A stretch of DNA of 64,000 nucleotides from Berkiella sp964496435 (GTDB lineage: Bacteria; Pseudomonadota; Gammaproteobacteria; Berkiellales; Berkiellaceae), in NCBI GenBank assembly GCA_964496435.1, contig CAZBZP010000004.1:1-64000 (forward strand), written 5' to 3'. The position numbers were made by a program, and so were the translations under genes. Below are positions 16,625-24,017 of this stretch, one piece after another. A model generated the notes under the pieces. It made no database searches. It was not told the DNA's origin and saw only the letters and a list, made by a program, of their open reading frames with translations. Each line of letters opens with the position of its first letter. Within the stretch, counting starts at the first letter, position 1.

Positions 16625-18724
16625 TTAGCCCAAAGCTTGTTCTCTATCTTGTAGGCTCTCATCGTCATCTTCATCCTGCGCAGATCTTTCGTGTACCGGT
16701 AATTTAAAACCAGCAACAGAATCGCGCAATTCAATTGCGAGTTCTGCAAGATGTCCAATTGATGCAGCAGTGGTCATCGTACCCGAAGCTGTCTGGGTTG
16801 TGATTTCCTGAATGACACCCATTGTTTTTGAAATTTTGCTTGCAGTAGTTGCTTGCTGAAGTGCTTCATTGGAAATATTTTGGATTAAATCAGCCAAATG
16901 TAAGGACACACTCTCAATTTTTTCCAAAGCCACACCGGCATCTTGGGCTAACCTAGAACCTTGCACTACTTCTGCGGTTGTTTGTTCCATTGATTTGATT
17001 GTTTCACTGGTGTCATTCTGAATAGCATGCACTAAGGCTTCAATTTGTTTGGTTGCAAGACTTGAGCGTTCAGCCAAACGTTGAACTTCTTCTGCAACAA
17101 CAGCAAAACCTTTGCCTGCCTCACCTGCCATGGCGGCTTGGATAGCCGCATTAAGTGCTAAAATATTCGTCTGATCAGTAATATCATCAATAATAGAAAC
17201 CGTGTCACCAATCTCTTGTGAGCTTTCACCAAGACGTTTAATCTGTTTTGCGGTTTCTTGAATTTGTCCCTTAATACGCTCCATACCACTGATGGTATTT
17301 TGCACCATAGACACGCCACTTTTGGCGATACTCACTGAGTTTTCAGCAACAGAAGTACTTTCAGTAGCATTAGCTGATACATGCTCAATAGAAGCTGCCA
17401 TCGCATTAATTGCCGCTGTTGCTCCCACAATTTCCTTTGCTTGGTTTTCACTGGCTTGTGCTAACAATCTTGCTGTGGTTTGCGCTTCTTGTGCTGAAGC
17501 AGATACTTGCACCGCGGTTTCATTGATAGTGAAAACAAGTTTTCTAAGTGCATTAATCGCATAATTTACTGATTCAGCAATAGCACCTGTAATATCTTCA
17601 CCCACCGTTGCATGAACGGTTAAATCACCATCAGCTAAATTGGCTAATTCATCTAATAGTCGCCACACAGCTGCTCTATTAGCACGATGTTGTGCTGCAG
17701 TCTGTGCAAGACTTATTTTTGTATCAGAATAGAGCTGATAGCTCATCCATAATAGTAAAACAATGCACACAGCCCCAAGGAAATAACCTGAAAAGGGTCC
17801 TATCATTCTTCGCTCTGATGCCTTGGCATAGGAACGAAGCAATTCTGTCGACTGATCTAATAGTGTTTGGCTGCCCAAAAATATATCATAAGAGGCTGTT
17901 CTCACCAGCATGAGTTGCTCAGAAATTTGAATTATCTGTTGAACATTCTCTTGGACATAACTAAATTTTTCACTGATCACATCTAAAATTTTTCTCGCTT
18001 CAGGATCAATTACTTTAGTTACACTTAAGGCTGTATTTCCATCTCGCATACCGTTTAAATAGCTGCCGAATAAATTAGCTTGTCGTGAAAAGGCATCTGC
18101 AGCATCAACAGCATCTTCACCACCTTGTAATACTTTATCTAAGTATCGAATGATTCGCTCTGCTATCCATTTTTGACGTGAAGCTACTGAGATTTGATCC
18201 CCTGGCGCATTATTTTTAAGTAAAATATCAATGACTTTATCTAATTCTACTTGAAGCTGAGGTATCGTCTTATTTAAATTTGAAGCTATTTGATGCAACT
18301 CTAATAATGAATTTTGTCGACTTAAAATTGCATCCGCTTTTTCCCTCAAGGGTTTCCAGGTTTCTTCCAATCGCAAAAGTTCTCTGTGACGGATATCTGA
18401 TGAAGTAGGTGGTAAACCAGATTTAATATCCCCGTTAATAAGCGTATCTAAGCCATTATCAAATTCATCACGTCGATTTCTTAATAACTCAAAGGCATCC
18501 TGAACACCATCTGCAGCATTGCTGGCATTTTTTGCCAAACTTTGCGATAGAATTCTCAACTCACCTGCAATGGCAATGTAGTGCTTATCATTTTCGTCTT
18601 GAACACTCACATACCAAAAATTCAAGAACATGAGCAAAATTGAGAGCACTAATAAAATACCAACAAAGGCATAATCTTTTTTAATCGCTGTTGGTGCTGT
18701 AAGTTCTTTATCTATGGCTGCCAT
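16625..18724 (-). CDS. pilJ: Methyl-accepting chemotaxis protein, PilJ type
   Basis: 699 residues. TM1 is at ~20-40 and TM2 at ~313-332, framing a periplasmic helical PilJ-type sensor region of about 270 residues. A HAMP-like segment (LANLADGDLTVHATVGEDITGAI) comes next, then the cytoplasmic signalling coiled coil with its conserved hairpin tip (DQTNILALNAAIQAAMAGEA). It should feed the adjacent CheA-like kinase and sense surface contact or pilus state. The gene starts one base from the pilI stop, so the two are coupled. The ATG is at 18724. Confidence 0.92.
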   Translation of the reverse strand: MAAIDKELTAPTAIKKDYAFVGILLVLSILLMFLNFWYVSVQDENDKHYIAIAGELRILSQSLAKNASNAADGVQDAFELLRNRRDEFDNGLDTLINGDIKSGLPPTSSDIRHRELLRLEETWKPLREKADAILSRQNSLLELHQIASNLNKTIPQLQVELDKVIDILLKNNAPGDQISVASRQKWIAERIIRYLDKVLQGGEDAVDAADAFSRQANLFGSYLNGMRDGNTALSVTKVIDPEARKILDVISEKFSYVQENVQQIIQISEQLMLVRTASYDIFLGSQTLLDQSTELLRSYAKASERRMIGPFSGYFLGAVCIVLLLWMSYQLYSDTKISLAQTAAQHRANRAAVWRLLDELANLADGDLTVHATVGEDITGAIAESVNYAINALRKLVFTINETAVQVSASAQEAQTTARLLAQASENQAKEIVGATAAINAMAASIEHVSANATESTSVAENSVSIAKSGVSMVQNTISGMERIKGQIQETAKQIKRLGESSQEIGDTVSIIDDITDQTNILALNAAIQAAMAGEAGKGFAVVAEEVQRLAERSSLATKQIEALVHAIQNDTSETIKSMEQTTAEVVQGSRLAQDAGVALEKIESVSLHLADLIQNISNEALQQATTASKISKTMGVIQEITTQTASGTMTTAASIGHLAELAIELRDSVAGFKLPVHERSAQDEDDDESLQDREQALG

Positions 18725-18725
18725 A

Positions 18726-19298
18726 TTATTTTTTTACCTCAAAAAGCTCGTCGTCCCTAATCGCTACATCACGAAATTTGGGATGATGCATAATGTTTTT
18801 ACAGCTTATAATAGGTAATTCAACATAATTGTGAATAAAAGATCCAATCATAAATGCAGCATAATCTGAGGTATTAGTTGTAAAGTCATAGGATTGATCT
18901 TCACAAGGGATCCGCTGCAACCCTAAGACTCTGTCAACCAAAAAACCTGCTTTTTCTTCTTGAGTTTCAACGACTAGAATTCTTGAATAATGCGTGATAC
19001 TTGAATTCTTAGCACTCAAAAAACCATTGAGATCTGTCAGTGCAAATAACTCACCATGTGAAGACACCATACCACGAAGCCAAGGCTTAACCCCCGGCAC
19101 AGGAAAATGCACAGGCACAGGCAATATTTCAATAACTTCATCAAGTGGCGTTAACAAAACATTGTGCCCTGATAAAAATGACACACCCACCCAATGCTCG
19201 ATGACATTTTCATGGTAAGGTATGCTTTTCGCGCCCAGCAGCAAAGACTCTTCCAATGCAGCAAGGCAAGCAAAGGGTGTTATCATAGAAGCTTGCAT
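18726..19298 (-). CDS. pilI: CheW-like coupling protein, PilI type
   Basis: 190 residues, slightly longer than plain CheW, as in PilI. CheW-type blocks are visible: LLTPLDEVIEIL, PWLRGMVSSHGELFALTDLNGFL, and the AGFLVDRVLGLQRI segment. It couples the PilJ receptor to the CheA-like kinase. It is the first gene of the minus-strand operon pilI-pilJ-chpA-chpC. There are two possible ATG starts (19298 and 19286), neither with a strong ribosome site. Confidence 0.85.
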   Translation of the reverse strand: MQASMITPFACLAALEESLLLGAKSIPYHENVIEHWVGVSFLSGHNVLLTPLDEVIEILPVPVHFPVPGVKPWLRGMVSSHGELFALTDLNGFLSAKNSSITHYSRILVVETQEEKAGFLVDRVLGLQRIPCEDQSYDFTTNTSDYAAFMIGSFIHNYVELPIISCKNIMHHPKFRDVAIRDDELFEVKK

Positions 19299-19413
19299 AA
19301 CAATGTCTTACAATAAGTTATCTCTTTGTTACAAAAAGGATATTATGTATCTAACATACTAATAGTAGCAATGGGGTATCGATCTGTCGATTTTGCGAAC
19401 TATGGATGGACGC

Positions 19414-20073
19414 ATGATAAGATTTACAGTTGGGAAATTATTTAGCCCGCACAGAAGTAATCTACTCATTTTAGATGATCAACAACGCTTTGCGCGCATG
19501 TTGATATTTGCTGCAATTTCTCACTTAGTCTTCTTTTTATACTTCGACTTTAAAGCCTATAACCCGCCGATGAAAACACTGGCGACAATGATTGAAGTTA
19601 ATCTTAGCCCACCAGAACAAATTGAAATTGAGTTTAGTCAATCGCCACAAACTTCCCCTGCTGTCAATAAGGACATTACAAATCAAGAAGGGATCTCCTT
19701 TGTTCCTAAGTTAAATTCTGCATTGCGCAAACGTACCATTTCAGCTGCATCACATGAAAAAAGAGACGCTTCCTATTTAAATAGATGGCAAGCTTATGTA
19801 GAAAACTATGGTAATAACCATTATCCAAGCGTCGCTTTGCATAATAATCTTCGGGGCGATCTGCGATTACTCGTTGCACTTAGGAAAGATGGCACAATAC
19901 ATGAAGTCAGCATTCGTCGTTCTTCTGGGAAAGCTGAGCTTGATGAGGCTGCTATCAAACTGGTTTATCAAGCAGCTCCTTTTGAACCCTTACCCGCAGA
20001 GATAACAAATGATACTGACATACTAGAAATAATTAGAACGTGGCAATTTAGAGGTGAGTTATCTACCTCATAA
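19414..20073 (+). CDS. TonB-like energy transducer
   Basis: 219 residues from the ATG at 19414, which has GGA six bases upstream; earlier TTG (19393) and ATG (19402) codons are in frame. One N-terminal membrane segment (ARMLIFAAISHLVFFLYF, residues ~29-46) is followed by a linker that is short and lacks the usual Pro-Lys array. The C-terminal TonB fold has RGDLRLLVALRKDGTIHEVSIRRSSG in pieces and the helix LDEAAIKLVYQAAPFEPLP. TonB couples the proton gradient to outer-membrane receptors, but no exbB, exbD or receptor gene is nearby, so the partner is unknown. It is divergent from pilI, and yqgE follows. Confidence 0.85.
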   Translation: MIRFTVGKLFSPHRSNLLILDDQQRFARMLIFAAISHLVFFLYFDFKAYNPPMKTLATMIEVNLSPPEQIEIEFSQSPQTSPAVNKDITNQEGISFVPKLNSALRKRTISAASHEKRDASYLNRWQAYVENYGNNHYPSVALHNNLRGDLRLLVALRKDGTIHEVSIRRSSGKAELDEAAIKLVYQAAPFEPLPAEITNDTDILEIIRTWQFRGELSTS

Positions 20074-20184
20074 ATTATTTTTTAGCACTGACCTAAAGCC
20101 TATCCCTCTATATTAGTAAGCATGAACATAGTAAGATGACATATAACATAGGGTAAATTTGTAATGTACCCTAAAGGTGTAAAA

Positions 20185-20751
20185 ATGAGTGTATATACTT
20201 CCTTAAGGGATCATTTTCTAATCGCAATGCCAAATATGGTTGATCCCCATTTTACTCACTCAGTCATTTATATTTGCGAACATTCTCCAGAAGGCGCAAT
20301 GGGCATTGTTATAAATATGCCCCTTAGTATTCATCTGAGTGATGTTTTGCAAAACATGAATATAAAATCTGATGATAACGATCTCTTACAAACCCCTATC
20401 CTTGCTGGTGGCCCTATTCAACAAGAACGTGGCTTTGTTATTCATCGGGGCAGCAATGATAAATGGGAATCTTCTTTGGCTTTAACCAAGACGATTAGTA
20501 TTACGACTTCTAAAGATATTCTATTTGCTATAGCCAATCACAAAGGCCCCAAAGATCATATAATTGCCTTAGGGTATGCAGGTTGGGATAGCGGCCAACT
20601 TGAACGTGAAATTGCGCAAAATACTTGGTTATGTGGCCCTGCTGATCCACAGGTGTTATTTGATATAGCGCCTGAGAATCGCTGGCGTGCTGCTGGCGCT
20701 TTACTTGGCGTCGATATGGATTGTTTGTCCACCGAAATCGGCCACGCATGA
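20185..20751 (+). CDS. yqgE: YqgE/AlgH (UPF0301) family protein
   Basis: 188 residues, starting at the ATG at 20185, which has AAAGGTG in front. It has the family blocks LIAMPNMVDPHFTHSVIYICEH, here split by natural variation, then GAMGIVINMPL, AGGPIQQERGFVIH and LGYAGWDSGQLE. The molecular function is not established; the family is commonly found beside ruvX, as here, and the pair is conserved in many gammaproteobacteria. The two genes are 40 bases apart. Confidence 0.93.
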   Translation: MSVYTSLRDHFLIAMPNMVDPHFTHSVIYICEHSPEGAMGIVINMPLSIHLSDVLQNMNIKSDDNDLLQTPILAGGPIQQERGFVIHRGSNDKWESSLALTKTISITTSKDILFAIANHKGPKDHIIALGYAGWDSGQLEREIAQNTWLCGPADPQVLFDIAPENRWRAAGALLGVDMDCLSTEIGHA

Positions 20752-20791
20752 CTTTTGCTAAGTCCTTTCTTTTCTTTCTTATGGTTGAGTG

Positions 20792-21229
20792 ATGAGAAAA
20801 ACATTTCTGGGTTTTGATTTTGGTACCAAAAGATTAGGCATCGCAGTAGGACAATCCGTTACAAAAACAGCCCGTCCTTTAACCACTTTGCAGGTCAATA
20901 ATGGCATACCGCACTGGGATACACTTAAAGGTATCATTCAAGAATGGGAACCCTGTGGACTCATTGTTGGCCTTGCCATGCAACCGGATGGTTCTCATTC
21001 CCCTACCAGTCAAAAAGCGTTAAAATTGGGCCAAAGCTTACAAAGCCGTTTTAATATACCTGTGTATTATATTGAAGAAAGATTAACCAGTGTTGCTGCA
21101 CATAACTTTATAAAAGAACATGCGCCTTCTTCAAATATTGAACGTGATAAAGATGCCGTTGCTGCTGCCATCATTTTAGAATCATGGTTAAGCAATAGCC
21201 CAAAGGAAGTTATTGATGCTCCAATTTAA
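20792..21229 (+). CDS. ruvX: Putative pre-16S rRNA nuclease YqgF/RuvX
   Basis: 145 residues with an RNase H-like fold: LGFDFGTKRLGIAVGQ at the N-terminus carries the first catalytic Asp, and YIEERLTS and the final DKDAVAAAIILESWL carry the other acidic residues. In E. coli it acts in maturation of the 16S rRNA 5' end. The ATG at 20792 directly follows an in-frame GTG. Its end overlaps the pyrB start by 14 bases, giving the conserved order yqgE-ruvX-pyrB. Confidence 0.93.
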   Translation: MRKTFLGFDFGTKRLGIAVGQSVTKTARPLTTLQVNNGIPHWDTLKGIIQEWEPCGLIVGLAMQPDGSHSPTSQKALKLGQSLQSRFNIPVYYIEERLTSVAAHNFIKEHAPSSNIERDKDAVAAAIILESWLSNSPKEVIDAPI

Positions 21230-22166
21230 TAAGCAAAAACGTCTAAAACATTTATTGACAATTGATGGGCTAAAAAAAGATCATATTATTGAAATTCTCA
21301 ATAAAGCAGAAGATTTTTTTGCCCCGCAATCAGGAGAGATCCTACAAAGCAACCACCTACAAGGCAAAACTGTCGCAAATTTATTTTTTGAACCCTCAAC
21401 CCGTACCCGTTCAACCTTTGAACTGGCTGCTAAAAAGCTCTCCGCCAGTGTTTTAAATTTAGATATCGCACATTCCTCAACTTCAAAAGGCGAATCCTTG
21501 CGAGATACCGTGCGTAATCTTCAAGCCATGCAATGTCATATCTTTGTTATAAGGCATGCCTCCAGTGGCGCAGCACATTTTATTGCCCAACATGTAAATG
21601 ATAATGTAGCCATTATTAATGCAGGCGATGGCTGTCATGCTCATCCCACACAAGCGTTGCTTGATATGTATACCATCAGAAAGCACCGGGGTGATTTTCA
21701 CAAACTGAATGTTGCTATTGTTGGTGATATCTTGCACTCTCGGGTTGCGCGTTCTCAAATACATGCACTTCAAATATTAGGGGTGGGTGGCATTAATGTC
21801 ATTGGACCCAAGACGCTCATACCACGCCACATCGAACAATTAGGCGTCAAAGTTTTTCATGATCTGCAAGAAGGCTTAAAAGGCGTTGATGTTATCATGA
21901 TGCTACGAATTCAAAATGAACGCATGCAATCTGGGCTCATTCCTAAGGGCAATGCCTATTATCGGATGTATGGCTTAACAACCACGAGCCTTCAAGCGGC
22001 AAATAAGGATGCTTTGATTATTCATCCGGGCCCAATTAATCGCGGCGTTGAAATTGAATCAGAAATTGCTGATAGTCCCAATGCGGTTATCCTAGATCAA
22101 GTCACCAATGGTATTGCTGTACGTATGGCAGTAATGTCCCTTCTGATGGATAATAAAAGGGTTTAA
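21216..22166 (+). CDS. pyrB: Aspartate carbamoyltransferase, catalytic subunit
   Basis: 316 residues. It condenses carbamoyl phosphate with aspartate, the committed step of pyrimidine synthesis. The carbamoyl-phosphate loop FEPSTRTRSTFE, the HPTQALLDMYT motif, VGDILHSRVARS, and HPGPINRGVEI near the C-terminus are intact. The ATG at 21216 overlaps ruvX. It is followed with no gap by a dihydroorotase-like gene that lacks its metal motif, an arrangement known from Pseudomonas, where the inactive homologue assembles with PyrB in place of PyrI. No pyrI is seen. Confidence 0.96.
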   Translation: MLQFNKQKRLKHLLTIDGLKKDHIIEILNKAEDFFAPQSGEILQSNHLQGKTVANLFFEPSTRTRSTFELAAKKLSASVLNLDIAHSSTSKGESLRDTVRNLQAMQCHIFVIRHASSGAAHFIAQHVNDNVAIINAGDGCHAHPTQALLDMYTIRKHRGDFHKLNVAIVGDILHSRVARSQIHALQILGVGGINVIGPKTLIPRHIEQLGVKVFHDLQEGLKGVDVIMMLRIQNERMQSGLIPKGNAYYRMYGLTTTSLQAANKDALIIHPGPINRGVEIESEIADSPNAVILDQVTNGIAVRMAVMSLLMDNKRV

Positions 22167-23435
22167 ATGAAAATTCTAATTAAAAATGGTCGTGTTATTG
22201 ATACTGCGACCAACTTCGACAAAATAACTTCTCTTGCTATCGAAAATGGAAAACTCGCCCACATAGAAAATATCCCTCAGGAATTTATACCTGATAGAAC
22301 AATAGATGCAAAAGATTGTCTTGTTACTCCAGGTCTGGTTGATAGCTGTAATCGACCGCAAATGCAACATCCCCAAGGCTCTACCTTGCTAGATGAAGCG
22401 CAAGCTGCTTTAAAAAATGGTTTTACAGCGCTTTGTATTCCTCCTGATGGGGAACCCGTTCTTGATAACACCGCGAGCGTTTTTCGTCTTATTCAACAAT
22501 CAAACAACCTCTTACCTACCATTTATCCCATTGGCGCCTTAACCAGCCAGTTGGGCGGCGAAACGATAGCTGATTTAACAACATTGCATCATGCAGGTTG
22601 TATCGCCTTTAGTAATGCCCAACGACCTATTGCAAATACGCAAATGTTGCGTCATTGCTATGATTATGCCGCCAGCTTTAATTTGCCTGTTGTTGTCTCT
22701 CCACTTTGCCCAATGCTTTCCTTGGGTGGTGTTGCCCATGAAGGCCAAGTTGCCACAAGGCTAGGGCTTGCTGGGATCCCCGTTATTGCAGAAACAACAG
22801 CTATTTCACAACACTTACAACTCATGCAAGATACCAACGTACGTGGACATTTCACTTGCCTCTCGAGTATGGAAGCTGTGGCATTAATTAGGGAAGCAAA
22901 AGCAAAAGGTTTAGCTATAAGTGCCGATACGGCTATGCATCAGTTACATCTCACTGAAATGGATGTGGCAGATTTTAATGCCAACTGTCATCTTTATCCA
23001 CCTTTACGTTCACAGCGCGATAAGGATGCACTCATCGAGGGAATAGGTGACGGCACCATTGATGCCATTTGTTCTGATCATCGTCCTTTAGAACCTATTG
23101 CCAAATTAGCCCCCTTTGCAGATACTTTACCAGGATTATCCGCTATGGATACCTATTTATCCCTTGGTTTACATTTAGTGAATCAAAGCAAAATAGCATT
23201 ACACACTTTAATTGGTGCTATGACTTATCGACCTGCAAAAATATTTAACCTTCCCATAGGTTCAATGGCTTTAGGCCAAAGAGCTGATATTTGCATTATT
23301 AATCCTAACATCTACTGGAATGTAGACTCACAGAATCTGCATAGTAAAGCTAAAAATACTCCCTTTATCGGCTGGGAGCTGCCAGGCAGGGTTACACATA
23401 CTATATTAAATGGTCATGTTGTGCATGAGATCTAA
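22167..23435 (+). CDS. Dihydroorotase-like protein without the metal-binding HxH (PyrC'/PyrX type)
   Basis: 422 residues with the amidohydrolase fold of class I dihydroorotases (LVTPGLVD at ~52-59; CSDHRPLEP; final AMTYRPAKIFNLP and GQRADICIINP). Active enzymes carry HxHLR after PGLVD; here the same place reads SCNRPQ, so both metal-binding His are lost. The family PHHL/H element is also altered (AMHQLHL). It is therefore probably a structural partner of PyrB, like Pseudomonas PyrC'. It starts on the base after the pyrB stop. An active pyrC would have to lie elsewhere in the genome. Confidence 0.9.
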   Translation: MKILIKNGRVIDTATNFDKITSLAIENGKLAHIENIPQEFIPDRTIDAKDCLVTPGLVDSCNRPQMQHPQGSTLLDEAQAALKNGFTALCIPPDGEPVLDNTASVFRLIQQSNNLLPTIYPIGALTSQLGGETIADLTTLHHAGCIAFSNAQRPIANTQMLRHCYDYAASFNLPVVVSPLCPMLSLGGVAHEGQVATRLGLAGIPVIAETTAISQHLQLMQDTNVRGHFTCLSSMEAVALIREAKAKGLAISADTAMHQLHLTEMDVADFNANCHLYPPLRSQRDKDALIEGIGDGTIDAICSDHRPLEPIAKLAPFADTLPGLSAMDTYLSLGLHLVNQSKIALHTLIGAMTYRPAKIFNLPIGSMALGQRADICIINPNIYWNVDSQNLHSKAKNTPFIGWELPGRVTHTILNGHVVHEI

Positions 23436-23438
23436 TTG

Positions 23439-24017
23439 ATGCGCTGTGATTTTGCTCTAAAGGCATTAATAAACGACTATCATCATCTCCATATTAGTGC
23501 ACCCATTCGAGATGCTAAGCCTGGCCATTATATTGTTATAGATGATAGCTATCCTTGTTATATCATGGGACAAACCAGTGGCTTAGAGTTAATTGCAAAT
23601 CCAACCCTATCGCATTATCTACGTGATAAAAAAGATATAACAATTTCAGCTTTACAGGGACAAAGTGAACCTCCTCCCCAACCATCCAAAACCTATTTGC
23701 TCTTGGGTGAAAACGAAGCGCTGAATACTATTATTTTTTACCTAAAAAATTACCGCAAAACTTTCACTGGATTGGTTATTTTACAGAGTGATTCCTTTCC
23801 GTTTATACCCTGCCCCTCACGTCTTTTAACACCGATGTTACCCTCCGATGTTATTGCTGCGCTGCCATTGTTAGAAGATTGGGGAATTGTGAGTCGTTTG
23901 GCAAGTTCCACTGAATCTCCAGGTGTTTATCAAGGCACCATGGAAGCCCTTGCTGATTATTGGCTTGCAAGTCGCTCCCATGATATTGAGACGATTTCTT
24001 TTAAATCTTTGGCTTAG
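23439..24017 (+). CDS. Degenerate PyrK/ferredoxin-reductase-like protein (tentative)
   Basis: 192 residues from the ATG at 23439 (a TTG precedes it). The N-terminal part (ISAPIRDAKPGHYIVID) resembles the FAD-binding entry of dihydroorotate dehydrogenase electron-transfer subunits, where PGQF is usual. Residues ~85-115 (YLLLGENEAL, FTGLVILQSD) resemble the NAD-binding half. The iron-sulfur cysteine cluster of PyrK is absent, and the FAD RxYS motif is not seen. It follows pyrB and the PyrC-like gene within four bases, so a pyrimidine link is likely from context. Its end overlaps the convergent RhoGEF-like gene by 17 bases. Confidence 0.6.
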   Translation: MRCDFALKALINDYHHLHISAPIRDAKPGHYIVIDDSYPCYIMGQTSGLELIANPTLSHYLRDKKDITISALQGQSEPPPQPSKTYLLLGENEALNTIIFYLKNYRKTFTGLVILQSDSFPFIPCPSRLLTPMLPSDVIAALPLLEDWGIVSRLASSTESPGVYQGTMEALADYWLASRSHDIETISFKSLA

